From assembly GCF_001571385.1 (NCBI RefSeq), contig NZ_BCNW01000001.1, positions 2,395,470-2,459,469 on the forward strand: a DNA stretch of 64,000 nucleotides. Direction: 5' to 3'. The notes beneath the pieces are model-generated. The model had not been told where the DNA came from. It searched no databases and saw only the letters and a list, made by a program, of their open reading frames with translations. The first letter of the stretch is position 1. Each line of letters opens with the position of its first letter. Shown one piece after another: positions 44,239-53,324 of this stretch. The DNA is from Methanofollis ethanolicus (GTDB taxonomy: Archaea; Halobacteriota; Methanomicrobia; Methanomicrobiales; Methanofollaceae). Made by a program: the position numbers and the translations under genes.

Positions 44239-45708
44239 CTATCGTGACGACTGGTTAATGAATCTTTTTATCTCCTGATAATATCCGGCAACCCACCCTT
44301 TCAAAAACGGATCCCGGACAACGACCCGTGCATAATAGACGAGGCTCACGACAAAGGCAACGGCAAGGAGGGCCAGGGCAGGCAGAGAAAGGAGTTTGGC
44401 TGCGATCAGGGGCGCCGCAACCAGGAGGCCGACCGCAAGGTCGGCGCACCAGAGGTAGCACTCCCTGAGATAGTCCAGGCCCGCGAGTTTCAGGAGCCAG
44501 AGATTCATAAAGGCGCAGAAGAGCGCACCTGTCAGGGAGAAGAGGAGTATCGCGATGACCGGGTCCCCGGTCATGCCGCCGATCGTGAGGGAGACCACGC
44601 GGGACGTCAGGAGGGCCAGGTCGAAGACAAGGCCAGCCCCCTGCTTCTCAAGCACGCTGAAGATGGTCGTCAGCGGCGACGAGACGAACATGAAAAAGAT
44701 CCAGGGGACGAGGAGTTTGACATAGAAACCGGCCTCGTACCACTGGGGGCCGAGGAAGAAGACGAACATTTCCTCGCCGATGAGGAGGAGGAGGAGCATG
44801 GGAAAGATGCTGATCGCGACAAGACGCCTGTGGACCTCCTGCACGATAGGGCCGATGTCCCCGGTCTTTTTCTGTTCCTCGCTCGCCCTCTGGAAGAAGA
44901 CCTGCGAGACCGCGGTGCCGACGAGACCGAGGGGGAGGCTCACCGCCTGGTATGCGAGGGAGTACAGCCCGACGATGGCCGGGGTGAAGAAGAAGGCGAG
45001 GAATATGGGGGAGACCTGCCGGGAGACCTCGTTGGCAGCGGTCGACCAGGAGGTGAAGATCGGGAACTTCCTGTACCTGATGGCGAGTGCCCTGACCTTC
45101 GCCAGGGTGACAGACGAAAGGAGGTGCCGGTCCTTCCTGACCTCGCGGAGCATCAGGATATCGGCGGCGCCGTACCCGGCTACGGCCCCACCAATGAGGC
45201 CGAGTGGCGAGGCAACACCGATGCCGGCCCCGATCTGCACACCCTTGTTCACGAGGGAGTTCGCCACCCTGCCCCCTGCCACGGTGCCGAACTTCTCCCG
45301 CCTGGAGAGCCAGTAGTTCAGGACGAAGAAGAGGCCGTTCAAGAGGACAAGGACCGGGATGAGACCGATATACCCGGCAAGGGCGGGGAAGTTCAGGGCG
45401 GCCGCGATATTTTCGGCGAAGATGATGAGGACCGCACCGCTGACGGCCGAGGTCGCCACCACCAGGACGGCGCTGAGGACCGCGAGGTTTGCAGCGTCTT
45501 CGTCCTCCCCCGGGAGCATGATGGCAAGGTGATAGGAGAAGCAGGAGATGATCGCGAGGATCCCGGCGATCGAGAGGAAGACCTGGAAGACCCCGAAGTC
45601 GTCCGGGGAGTACAGGCGGGCGATGACCGGGATGAGAAGGACGCCCGCCGCCTGGGCGATGACGCTGCCTGAGACAAGTTTCAGGACATTGGTGACAAAA
45701 CGCGACAT
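44239..45708 (-). CDS. Wzx-type oligosaccharide flippase
   Basis: This 489-residue protein has about 12 membrane segments and the N-terminus MSRFVTNVLKLVSGSVIAQA typical of Wzx/RfbX exporters, with ARLYSPDDFGVF. It belongs to a different subgroup from the two flippases at 1385 and 30480. It should translocate the lipid-linked repeat unit of the second cluster. It precedes the CapA-like gene and follows the acetyltransferase gene with a 100-bp gap. Function is inferred from family. Confidence 0.88.
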   Translation of the reverse strand: MSRFVTNVLKLVSGSVIAQAAGVLLIPVIARLYSPDDFGVFQVFLSIAGILAIISCFSYHLAIMLPGEDEDAANLAVLSAVLVVATSAVSGAVLIIFAENIAAALNFPALAGYIGLIPVLVLLNGLFFVLNYWLSRREKFGTVAGGRVANSLVNKGVQIGAGIGVASPLGLIGGAVAGYGAADILMLREVRKDRHLLSSVTLAKVRALAIRYRKFPIFTSWSTAANEVSRQVSPIFLAFFFTPAIVGLYSLAYQAVSLPLGLVGTAVSQVFFQRASEEQKKTGDIGPIVQEVHRRLVAISIFPMLLLLLIGEEMFVFFLGPQWYEAGFYVKLLVPWIFFMFVSSPLTTIFSVLEKQGAGLVFDLALLTSRVVSLTIGGMTGDPVIAILLFSLTGALFCAFMNLWLLKLAGLDYLRECYLWCADLAVGLLVAAPLIAAKLLSLPALALLAVAFVVSLVYYARVVVRDPFLKGWVAGYYQEIKRFINQSSR

Positions 45709-45808
45709 GGGGTATGGAGCATAGATTCAACTTGCTCTATATTATCCTTTGGATGGCCCTGCCCCCTGTACGGTGGCATTCGGAAAATGAAAACCTGACA
45801 TGGGGGTG

Positions 45809-46462
45809 TCAGAGAGTCTGGCCCCTGAGGGCCTCGGTGCCCCGGACGATATAGGGAAGAGACCCCGTGTCAGAGACCTTCCTCGCGGGGACACCGGCGA
45901 TGGAGATATTCGGTTCCAGAAAAGACCTGTTCACGACGCTGTTGGCGCCGATGGCGATGCCGTCCGCGATCCTGATGTCGCCAAAGATCTTCGCGCCCGG
46001 ACCAATATAGACATTGTTCCCGATCTTCGGGGCTGTCTCGTCATGGGACCCGATATTGGCGCCCGGGTGGATCCTGCAGTTTTCCCCGATCTCGGCGGCG
46101 CTGTTGACGACGAGCTGGCCATAGTGGGCGATGGAGAGGCCGGGCCCGAAGACGTTCAGGGGGATGGTGAAGCCGAGGCGCACCGACATCTGGTGGTACC
46201 TGTACTGGAGCGTATAATAGAACAGGGCATGGGCAGGACTGATATTTTTCAGGCAGTTGTTCCAGTACTCGCACTTCCTCATCAGCAACTGGAATTTCCA
46301 CAGATCGTCCCCTATCAACGGCCTGGGTCTTGCCCGACCAATTCCTGACGAAATAGTGTCTGCTTTCATGTAGAATAAGTAGTCATCTTTCGAACGGATC
46401 ATCCGGCTCCTGAGAGGATCGCATAGCACATAGAATTTTCGCTTGAAAAGAATTTCATCCAC
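45809..46462 (-). CDS. Serine-acetyltransferase-like hexapeptide transferase
   Basis: This 217-residue protein has a helical N-terminal half (KDDYLFYMKADTISSG to YHQMSVRLGF) and a C-terminal beta-helix with GLSIAHYGQLVVNSAAEIGENC, HPGANIGSHDE and IGPGAKIFGDIRIADGIAIG, ending SIAGVPARKV. This is the CysE/LpxA-type layout, which in glycan clusters O-acetylates sugars. The His-Tyr-Gly HYG segment is at about 133-135. The start at 46462 is the first ATG; the upstream 380 bp have no gene. Confidence 0.85.
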   Translation of the reverse strand: MDEILFKRKFYVLCDPLRSRMIRSKDDYLFYMKADTISSGIGRARPRPLIGDDLWKFQLLMRKCEYWNNCLKNISPAHALFYYTLQYRYHQMSVRLGFTIPLNVFGPGLSIAHYGQLVVNSAAEIGENCRIHPGANIGSHDETAPKIGNNVYIGPGAKIFGDIRIADGIAIGANSVVNRSFLEPNISIAGVPARKVSDTGSLPYIVRGTEALRGQTL

Positions 46463-46844
46463 ACACCATAAAAATCAATAATATGAGATAATAATCAAAA
46501 TATAGAGAAATCACCCGGTCTCAGACCCTGCCGCACCGGCCCGGATCCCGGTGCGGGCAGGCACCCGGAGGAGAGGTGTTTGTATTCGGTCGGTGAGATC
46601 CAAATATTGATATAAAATGTCGCCAGAGACAGGTCTATTCCGGTCCACCCGCATGTACCTGTCACGAGAGGGAAAGCGGGCGTGGACGCCCGGTCCTGCG
46701 GGTCCCCTCCCCTGCGGTCAGACACGCCAGATAAAGGAGCCTGCCCCGCCATACAACCCGAAAAATGCCTGTGAGGGGTACTATGGACGATCAGAATGGC
46801 GGCGATGACGGGCGTCCAGGCGGCGCAGAGAGGGAAGGGGCGCG
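46463..46844. other. Intergenic region between divergent glycan genes
   Basis: No gene is supported in these 382 bases. The left part (46465-46505) is AT-rich (cataaaaatcaataatatgagataataatc) and should contain the promoter of the acetyltransferase gene on the minus strand. A second TATA-like sequence, gatataaaatg, lies at about 46609-46619 and could drive a long leader for the ATP-grasp gene at 46845. Nothing else stands out. Confidence 0.4.
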
Positions 46845-48017
46845 ATGAAGAAGGAGCGCTGCGCCCTGGTGATGGGGGGGTACGTGAACGGCTACTCCAT
46901 CATCCAGGAACTGTACGACCGGGGCGTGCGCGATATCGTCCTCCTCGACCACGACAGAAAACCCGGGGCATACAGCAACAAGATCACGCGGTTCATCTGC
47001 GCCAGGGCCACTGAGGAGAGCGTCCACGCCGAACTGACAGAACTCGGCAAAGAGTACGGGCAGGTCGTCGTCTATCCCACAGACGACGTCCACCTGGAGG
47101 TCCTGGATGCCCTTGCCGGGAAAGTCGGGTCGTTCTGTTTCCTCCCGATCAACCCGGCCAATCTGGGCCTCTGCCTGAACAAGTACCACCAGTACAGGTG
47201 CTGCGAGGCGCTGGGAGTCCCGTACCCGAAGACGGTTCCTATCGAGCGGGTCGAGGACGCCGGCCGGATCCTTTCTGTCCCCTTCCCTGTCATCGTCAAG
47301 CCCGACAAAAGGGAGGACCTGAAATCCGATGTCTTCAGGAACATCGTCATCTCCGACAGGGGCGACTACGACACACAACTCCCCAGGATCATCGCCGCCC
47401 TCGAACAGGGCGTCCCCCTCCTCGCCTCCGAGGTCGTCCCGGGCGACGGCTCGAACATCTATGCGTACGTCGGCTACCGGAGCAGGGACGGCAGGATCCT
47501 CAACGAATGGACAGGGAAAAAACTCTCCCAGTACCCGGACAACTTCGGGATCTTTGCGAGCGCTTCCAACCAGGCGCCGCCCGAGGTCCTGGAGCAGGGG
47601 AGGCGCCTCCTCGACGGGATGGACATCGTCGGCATCGCGGAGCCCGAGTTCAAGTACGATGCCAGAGACGGAAGGTACAAACTGATGGAGATCAACCTCC
47701 GCTCCATGATGTGGCACCGGGTCGGCAACATCTCGGGCGTGAACGTCCAGTACGCCCAGTACCTCGACGCCGCCGGCCTCGATGTTCCCGTTCAGGTCCA
47801 GGAGAAAGAGAGGGAGATCCACCTCGTGTACCTGAAGCACGAGATCATCAACCTCCTCACAAGACCGGGCTATCACCGCACCTTCTTCCGCAACCTCTCA
47901 GGCCCGGTCTCCCTGGCCTTCTTCGACAGGCACGACCTCCGGCCTTTTCTCGTCGACGGCGCGGACACCGTCTACGAGGTGGGCGTGGCCTGCCTGAAGA
48001 AACTGGGCCTCCTCTGA
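46845..48017 (+). CDS. ATP-grasp domain protein (carbamoyl-phosphate-synthase type)
   Basis: This 390-residue protein has an N-terminal Rossmann-like part (CALVMGGYVNGYSIIQELYDRG) and an ATP-grasp body with FPVIVKPDKREDLKSDVF, EVVPGDGSNIYAYVGY and the metal-ligand end GIAEPEFKYDARDGRYKLMEINLRSMMW. It should ligate a carboxylate and an amine, perhaps an amino acid to a sugar acid. Its 3' end overlaps the convergent asparagine-synthase-like gene by 120 bp, unusually long. The substrate is unknown. Confidence 0.82.
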   Translation: MKKERCALVMGGYVNGYSIIQELYDRGVRDIVLLDHDRKPGAYSNKITRFICARATEESVHAELTELGKEYGQVVVYPTDDVHLEVLDALAGKVGSFCFLPINPANLGLCLNKYHQYRCCEALGVPYPKTVPIERVEDAGRILSVPFPVIVKPDKREDLKSDVFRNIVISDRGDYDTQLPRIIAALEQGVPLLASEVVPGDGSNIYAYVGYRSRDGRILNEWTGKKLSQYPDNFGIFASASNQAPPEVLEQGRRLLDGMDIVGIAEPEFKYDARDGRYKLMEINLRSMMWHRVGNISGVNVQYAQYLDAAGLDVPVQVQEKEREIHLVYLKHEIINLLTRPGYHRTFFRNLSGPVSLAFFDRHDLRPFLVDGADTVYEVGVACLKKLGLL

Positions 48018-49664
48018 TGCCTGCAAAGAGAGGTACCTGAGGGCCTGGTAGCCGAGGAGAGAGACATAGGGGCGACGGGCATTCGCAATGTTCACGACCA
48101 CCCGGCGCGGCAGGCCGTCAAGTCCCCCGGCATCCCGCATCCTCAGGAGAGAGAACCTGGAGAGATGGGGGAAGGCGAAGTACCTCCCCCACCTGACGTC
48201 GAAGAGGCGCTGGTGCATGGCACGGATCCGTGTGGCGACGGAGGGGCCGGGCATGACGCTGCTGATACGGGTCGTGCACTCGATCCCGCCGAGCGCGGCG
48301 AGGTCGCCGGTGAAGAGGGAGCAGGCCGTGTATTCCTTGTACAGCGCCTGACCGAGCCTGAGGGAGAGGGGCACGCGCTGGAAGAATGTCATCAGTTCGC
48401 GGTCCCAGAGGGGCACGCGCCAGCCGTACCCGAAGTACTCGTACACCCTGACAGAGTTGATGATGTACTTCGCCTGTCTCTCCTTGAAGTCGAAGTACTC
48501 GATGGCGTCGGCGCAGGACTCGGCGTCATGGACATCGGGACACCCGGCACTCGTCAGGGACCGCTCCGCGTAGAGGGCACGCAAGGGGGGGTCGTCCCAG
48601 GCCCAGAGAGAGTAGTGCGCCGCCAGGTTGTCGGCAAGGAATTTCTGGAGGGTGTATGCCTGCGGCCGGCCGTACTCCCGCGGGATGTGGCTGCCGGCCA
48701 GCATGTCCCCGCTGTGTCCGGGCACAAAAACGGCATCAGGCGGCACCGCACCCTCATCCTTCATCTCGCAGACGGCCAGATAGTCCTGGGTGTGGGGGAG
48801 GGAGGAGAGGTTGCCGCCATAGCGGAGGTACTCTGTAAGGGCATCCCCCCCATAGCAGGCCTGCACCTTCTCCTTCGTGTACTCCACGCAGTGCCAGTCG
48901 TAGTCAAGGGCCCGGGCGACCTCACGGCTGATCCGGACCTCGCGGTTCTCTTTCACGCCATAGGTGAAGCAGGTCACGTCCTCTGCACCCAGGCGCCTGA
49001 GCATGGCGACGATGATCCGGGAGTCGAGGCCGCCGCTCAGGGGGACGACGATCCGCTTCCCTTCGCACGAGGCGAGGAGGCGGCGAAAGACCCGGACGAG
49101 AACGTTGTCGAGGCCCCGGGTGAGGTCGCCGACGAGGTCGTCGCCGGCAAAATAGTCGCCGTGCCTGAACTGTGCATAGCTGACGGTCCGAGCGGTACCG
49201 GACCGCCCGGGGAAGATGAGGCACTCACCGGCCTGGAGTTGCCTGACCCCCCGGTACAGGGTCCAGGGGCCGGTGACAAAGCCGGTGGCAAGGAACTCGG
49301 CTGCGGATTCCTCGTTCAGAGGCGAGGAGACGCGTTCCACAAGGAAGTGGGGGTCGTCGGCGATGACCATCTCCTCTCCCCTGCCGGCAAAGAAGAGAGG
49401 GATGCTCCGCAGGCGGTCGACGGCGGCGGCGATGGTATCGGGTGTCTCGACGACAAAGGCGTACTCGCCGTTCAGGGACTCGAGGAGGGCCCTGACGGCG
49501 TTCAGGTCGTCCCAGGGGGCGGAGAGGAGGAGGGCGGCGGCCTCCCTGCCGTCAAGGAGGACACCGCCGGCAAAGACGGTCCCCTTGTACCAGCAGCGAA
49601 TCTCTCCGTTTTCGGAGAATTGCCAGGGGTAATGGGGGTTGTTCAGGCAGACATGACCGGTCAT
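47898..49664 (-). CDS. Asparagine-synthase-like protein lacking the glutaminase Cys
   Basis: This 588-residue protein has the two-domain AsnB plan with the pyrophosphate loop VVPLSGGLDSRIIVA (207-221), and an N-terminal glutaminase-like domain including LNGEYAFVV. The N-terminus is MTGHVCLNN, so the Cys2 nucleophile is missing and free ammonia or another amine is probably used. It may amidate a sugar acid, like asparagine-synthase relatives in O-antigen loci. The end is uncertain: the last 40 residues overlap the ATP-grasp gene by 120 bp on the other strand. It is divergent from the mannose-1-phosphate gene. Confidence 0.8.
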   Translation of the reverse strand: MTGHVCLNNPHYPWQFSENGEIRCWYKGTVFAGGVLLDGREAAALLLSAPWDDLNAVRALLESLNGEYAFVVETPDTIAAAVDRLRSIPLFFAGRGEEMVIADDPHFLVERVSSPLNEESAAEFLATGFVTGPWTLYRGVRQLQAGECLIFPGRSGTARTVSYAQFRHGDYFAGDDLVGDLTRGLDNVLVRVFRRLLASCEGKRIVVPLSGGLDSRIIVAMLRRLGAEDVTCFTYGVKENREVRISREVARALDYDWHCVEYTKEKVQACYGGDALTEYLRYGGNLSSLPHTQDYLAVCEMKDEGAVPPDAVFVPGHSGDMLAGSHIPREYGRPQAYTLQKFLADNLAAHYSLWAWDDPPLRALYAERSLTSAGCPDVHDAESCADAIEYFDFKERQAKYIINSVRVYEYFGYGWRVPLWDRELMTFFQRVPLSLRLGQALYKEYTACSLFTGDLAALGGIECTTRISSVMPGPSVATRIRAMHQRLFDVRWGRYFAFPHLSRFSLLRMRDAGGLDGLPRRVVVNIANARRPYVSLLGYQALRYLSLQASEEAQFLQAGHAHLVDGVRAVDEKRPEVVPVEEGQGDRA

Positions 49665-49707
49665 GTTCCGTCCTGCCGGGGGATGCGGCGATCACTTCTG
49701 ATCCCGC

Positions 49708-49724
49708 AGGATATATATATAAGC
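49708..49724 (+). promoter_or_regulatory. TATA box upstream of the mannose-1-phosphate gene
   Basis: The sequence aggatatatatataag lies about 61-77 bases before ATG 49785. It is an excellent archaeal TATA box and would give a leader of about 35-45 bases. The divergent asparagine-synthase-like gene starts at 49664, so this 120-bp spacer may serve both directions. Confidence 0.55.
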
Positions 49725-49784
49725 ATTGGAACCGGTGCGACTGATCGCAACCCTCATCCCCATACTCGCCTATACCCGGCGTCC

Positions 49785-51137
49785 ATGCAGACCCTCATCC
49801 TTGCCGGCGGTTCAGGCACCAGGCTCTTTCCCCTGAGCCGGACCTGCTACCCGAAACAGTTCATCCCCCTCTTCGAGAACGAGTCGCTCTTCCAGAAGGC
49901 GGTGAAACGGGCCCTCTTCTTCTCCGGGCCCGGGAAGATCTCCATCATCACCAATGAAGCCCACCGCTTCCTGGTCGCCGACCAGCTCGCGGCCGTCGGC
50001 GCCGACTGCCCTGTCCTTGTCGAGCCCAGCGGGAAGAACACCCTGCCCGCGATCGTCTACGGCATGACCGAGGTCCTGAAAGAGGGGGAGGACGCGACCG
50101 TGGCAGTCCTCCCCTCGGACCAGCTGATCCTCCCCGGCGAGGAGTACAGGAAGGCTTTCCGTGCAGCCGAGGCGCTCGCACAGGACCATCTCGTCACCTT
50201 CGGGATCGCCCCGACCTCGCCCCACACGGGCTATGGCTATATCCGCCCTGGCCGGGCCCTCGCCGGCGGCTATGCCGTCGACGCCTTCGTCGAAAAGCCC
50301 GACCTGGAGACGGCGAAGACATATGTGCGGGACGGGTATCTCTGGAACTCGGGGATGTTCGTCTTCCCTGCCGCCCTCTTCATGGACGAGTGCAGGCGCC
50401 TGGCGCCGGCTGTGGCAGAGGCCTTCACCCGCTCCCCGGCGGAGGCCTATGCCTGCACCCCGAAGATCTCGGTCGACTTCGGGCTCATGGAGAAGACGGA
50501 CCGCGCGGCGGTCGTGCCCCTGGCCACGGCCTGGAGCGATGTCGGGAGCTTCGACGCCCTGTACCAGGTGAGCGACAAGGACGGGCAGGGCAACGCGGTG
50601 AAGGGCGAGTACCTGGGCATCCACAGCGGGAACAACCTGGTCATCTCCGACCGCCTGGTGGCAACGATCGGCCTCTCCGACCTTGCGATCGTCGACACGG
50701 CCGACGCCCTCCTGGTCTGCCCGAAGGCTGAGTCCCAGTATGTCGGCGAGATCACGACTCTCCTGAAGGAGAGGGGCGACGGGCGCTGTGACCTCCACAC
50801 CACTGTCCACCGTCCCTGGGGCAGGTACACCGTCCTCCTGCAGGGCGACTCCTTCCAGATCAAGCGCCTCACCGTCCTGCCGGGCCGCCGTATCTCTGCA
50901 CAACTCCACCACCACAGGAGCGAGCACTGGGTGGTCGTCCGCGGCATGGCCGAGGTCTCCAATGACGGCCGCACTTTCTTTGTCAGGCCAGGGGAGAGCA
51001 CATTTGTCCCGGCAGGTGTGAAGCACCGCCTGGGAAACCCGGGGCTGATCCCCCTGGAGGTGATCGAGGTGCAGAACGGCGACTACATCACCGAGGACGA
51101 TATCATCCGCTTCGACGACGACTTCAAGAGGGAGTGA
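49785..51137 (+). CDS. Mannose-1-phosphate guanylyltransferase / mannose-6-phosphate isomerase
   Basis: This 450-residue bifunctional-type protein has the pyrophosphorylase signature LAGGSGTRLFPLSR (6-19), YPKQF (22-26) and FVEKP, and a C-terminal cupin with HRPWGRYTVLLQGDSFQIKR, then QLHHHRSEHWVVV and PAGVKHRLGN. It makes GDP-mannose, and may also interconvert mannose-6-phosphate and fructose-6-phosphate. GDP-mannose would supply the second glycan cluster and N-glycosylation. ATG 49785 begins at the nucleotide-binding loop; the longer upstream frame is antisense to the asparagine-synthase-like gene. Confidence 0.93.
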   Translation: MQTLILAGGSGTRLFPLSRTCYPKQFIPLFENESLFQKAVKRALFFSGPGKISIITNEAHRFLVADQLAAVGADCPVLVEPSGKNTLPAIVYGMTEVLKEGEDATVAVLPSDQLILPGEEYRKAFRAAEALAQDHLVTFGIAPTSPHTGYGYIRPGRALAGGYAVDAFVEKPDLETAKTYVRDGYLWNSGMFVFPAALFMDECRRLAPAVAEAFTRSPAEAYACTPKISVDFGLMEKTDRAAVVPLATAWSDVGSFDALYQVSDKDGQGNAVKGEYLGIHSGNNLVISDRLVATIGLSDLAIVDTADALLVCPKAESQYVGEITTLLKERGDGRCDLHTTVHRPWGRYTVLLQGDSFQIKRLTVLPGRRISAQLHHHRSEHWVVVRGMAEVSNDGRTFFVRPGESTFVPAGVKHRLGNPGLIPLEVIEVQNGDYITEDDIIRFDDDFKRE

Positions 51138-51139
51138 CA

Positions 51140-51535
51140 GCGGGGGGACGGCAACCTCCCTTCGGTCTCCGTTCTGTCTTCCCGGGGCCAATCTGAAGTG
51201 GGGAACGGGGTATAGCACGTTCGAGAAAGCCAGAGATTTTCGCTGTCCGGGGGTGAAACTCCGGCACGATTGATGTGGAAAAGGCAGGGGATCGGGACCC
51301 CTCGCCGGGGGACTACGTCCCTGGACAGCGGAGGTCTTCGACCAGCGGCAGATCGAAGATGTGCGCGAAGAGGATATCTCCGATATCCTGTGTTCTCATG
51401 CTCGCTATCGCTCGCGCCCCACATTAGGATAGGAGGGGACGGCAGTCTCCTCTGCACTCTTCTCGTTTCCTATCCCGGGTCAGGGATCCAGGGGCGGAGT
51501 CCCCCGGATCAGACAGGGGTCGGGGCATCACAATG
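51140..51535. repeat. Dispersed intergenic repeat, copy 6
   Basis: Between the mannose and radical SAM genes there is no coding region. The sequence has ctgtcttcccggggcc, ccgggggtgaaactccgg, gggactacgtccctgg, gcgaagaggatatctccgatatcctgtg and taggataggaggggacggcagtctcc, related to the blocks of the repeat at 1-450 but more diverged. It ends at the stop of the convergent radical SAM gene. Confidence 0.5.
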
Positions 51536-51540
51536 ACTAT

Positions 51541-52677
51541 TCAGTTTATCCGTGCCAGTCGCCCCTTCACCCGCCACTTCAGTTCATGGCAGAGGGAGGG
51601 GAGGTGGTACAGGAGGTTTGTCGAGTAGTTGCAGCTGCAGCCTGGACACTGTTTCAGGAACATCTCCTTGAGCCTCTGCCTGTACGCATCCGAGGAGACG
51701 ATCTCGGGGAGGGGCGTCTCCCTGACCGTGCCCATGGGGGGCAGGGCCCAGCACCCCGAGTAGACCTCGCCGTGCGGGCCGACGTAGACCTTCTCGTACC
51801 CGAGGTGGCAGGGGATGTCCTCCCTCCTGGGGTTCTGGAAATACTCTTTCATGTATTCAAGAGAGGAGTAACTCTTGCTGATCAGGCCGGGGTGCGTGGA
51901 CTTGATCCGGTGGAGCTCGGCGACCAGGTCGTCGAGCCTGTCCCTCTCGTCCTCCGGGATCCAGAGTTCTGAGGTGTCGACGTCCCTGAAGAAATAGAGT
52001 GAGGTATTGAGGAGGTTGAAGCCGCAGGTGATGCCGAGTTCTCTGGCCAGGTCGACCATCTTCGGGATCTCCGGGAAGGTGGGCTTCATCACGGTCGTCC
52101 CTATGGTGATGGCAAGGGCAGGGTACCGGGAGTCCCGAAGCCCGATCAGTGTCCTGAGGGCGCCGGTGCTCCGTTCAAACCCGCCTTTCACCCCTCTGAC
52201 GGTGTCGTGGACCGCGGCCGTGCCGTCGATGGAGATGGAAAAGCCGTCGAGGCCGTTCTCGATGAGAGAGACGGCCCTCTCTTCGGTCAGCAGAAGCCCG
52301 TTCGTGGTGATGGAGATGTCGGCAAAGCCGAGGTCGTCCGCGACTTTTACGATCGCAGGCAGGTCTTTTCGCAACAGGGGTTCGCCCCCGGCGAACTCGA
52401 TATTCCGGATCCCGAGCGTCTTTGCCTGGGCAAGGACCTCGCCCGCCTCCGCCGTGTCCATTTCGCCGACAGAGGCATGCCGCCACTGCCGGCAGGTGAT
52501 GCACCGACTGTTGCAGTTGTCGGTGATGTTGAAGACGAGGGTCGTCGGGCGATAGGGTATCCTGGAAAGAAATGACGTATTCAGCCTGGACGCCTCGGAG
52601 TAGAAAATCCTGGAAGACTCCCTCATCCCCTCCCTGATATATGAAGACAGTGATTCGGCCATGGTTGACTCATCCAT
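51541..52677 (-). CDS. Radical SAM/SPASM domain protein
   Basis: This protein of about 378 residues binds a 4Fe-4S cluster through the radical SAM motif CNSRCITC (Cx3Cx2C), followed by IEFAGGEPLL. The C-terminal SPASM-like part has CHLGYEKVYVGPHGEVYSGC and CPGCSCNYS, which can hold auxiliary clusters. Such enzymes modify peptides, tRNA or sugars; in glycan clusters they often act on the sugar or an attached peptide. ATG 52677 (MDESTMAESLSSY) is preferred to the longer frame. The gene is isolated by the repeat copy 6 on one side and a decayed toxin-antitoxin locus on the other. Confidence 0.88.
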   Translation of the reverse strand: MDESTMAESLSSYIREGMRESSRIFYSEASRLNTSFLSRIPYRPTTLVFNITDNCNSRCITCRQWRHASVGEMDTAEAGEVLAQAKTLGIRNIEFAGGEPLLRKDLPAIVKVADDLGFADISITTNGLLLTEERAVSLIENGLDGFSISIDGTAAVHDTVRGVKGGFERSTGALRTLIGLRDSRYPALAITIGTTVMKPTFPEIPKMVDLARELGITCGFNLLNTSLYFFRDVDTSELWIPEDERDRLDDLVAELHRIKSTHPGLISKSYSSLEYMKEYFQNPRREDIPCHLGYEKVYVGPHGEVYSGCWALPPMGTVRETPLPEIVSSDAYRQRLKEMFLKQCPGCSCNYSTNLLYHLPSLCHELKWRVKGRLARIN

Positions 52678-52889
52678 GCAGTCCGGAAATATATTTCTTC
52701 CCCCATGGACCCGGGGAGACACCGATGTCTGTCTCCCTCGCCGCGGGACAGACCCGGGCCGATGTGTCCGTGCAAAGAGACAGACCCCTCATTCCGGCAG
52801 AGTGCACCAATCCGTGACCAAAAAGAGAGGCTTCCTGCCGCCAGAAGAGGTATGAGGGGGAAGACCCACCCTCTTACCGTGCAGCCGGG

Positions 52890-53300
52890 GAGAATACAGT
52901 AGAAGACATGATCGAAAGGCTTCGAAGGGTTTGAGAGGGGCCGCTTCGTCATCCTCTACGGTTCCGTCTCCCGGGGAGAGGAAGAACCCGGATGTCGACC
53001 TCTGCGTCTTCTTCGACGGGGACCGCATGGAGGCGCGCGGTTCAGGTTTCGTGCCCTGTCAGAACTCTTCAGAGACTGCTACGACCTCCAGATATTCCAG
53101 CAGTTCCCGCTCTATGAGGGAGGAGTCCGTGCGTGGCCTCGTGCTCTCCTGCCCTGACGAGCGGATCCTGTGCGATCGCTCTGTCGAGGCCACCAGGGAA
53201 TTCAATGCAGTCAAGCACCGGCCCGATTCGGCCGATGTGTTCACCCGGCTCAGGGCTAAAGGGTCGAGTATGCGATAGATTTTGCGCAACCGGGGTGCTG
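52890..53300 (+). pseudogene. Decayed MNT nucleotidyltransferase plus HEPN remnant
   Basis: Combining frames, the strand reads MIERLRR, GFERGRFVILYGSVSRGEE, PDVDLCVFFDGDRMEA and FRALSELFRDCYDLQIFQQF, a copy of the MNT gene at 63761, with at least three frameshifts. The end CPDERILCDRSVEATREFNA resembles the C-terminus of such antitoxins. Then PDSADVFTRLRAKG and EYAIDFAQPG match the HEPN gene at 61368. The upstream sequence also resembles that of the 63761 gene. The whole is a dead MNT-HEPN pair with an internal deletion. Confidence 0.7.
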
Positions 53301-53324
53301 AGGCAGTCATCCCTGACTGAAAAA

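Noticed and set aside
43053-44258. 401-codon frame on the plus strand
   Set aside because: It lies opposite the CapA-like gene, whose metal-binding motifs are clear; the opposite frame shows no family signature.
48165-49784. Long open frame on the plus strand running into the mannose-1-phosphate gene
   Set aside because: It is antisense to the asparagine-synthase-like gene, with no recognisable protein features; the real start is ATG 49785 at the nucleotide-binding loop, with a TATA box just upstream.
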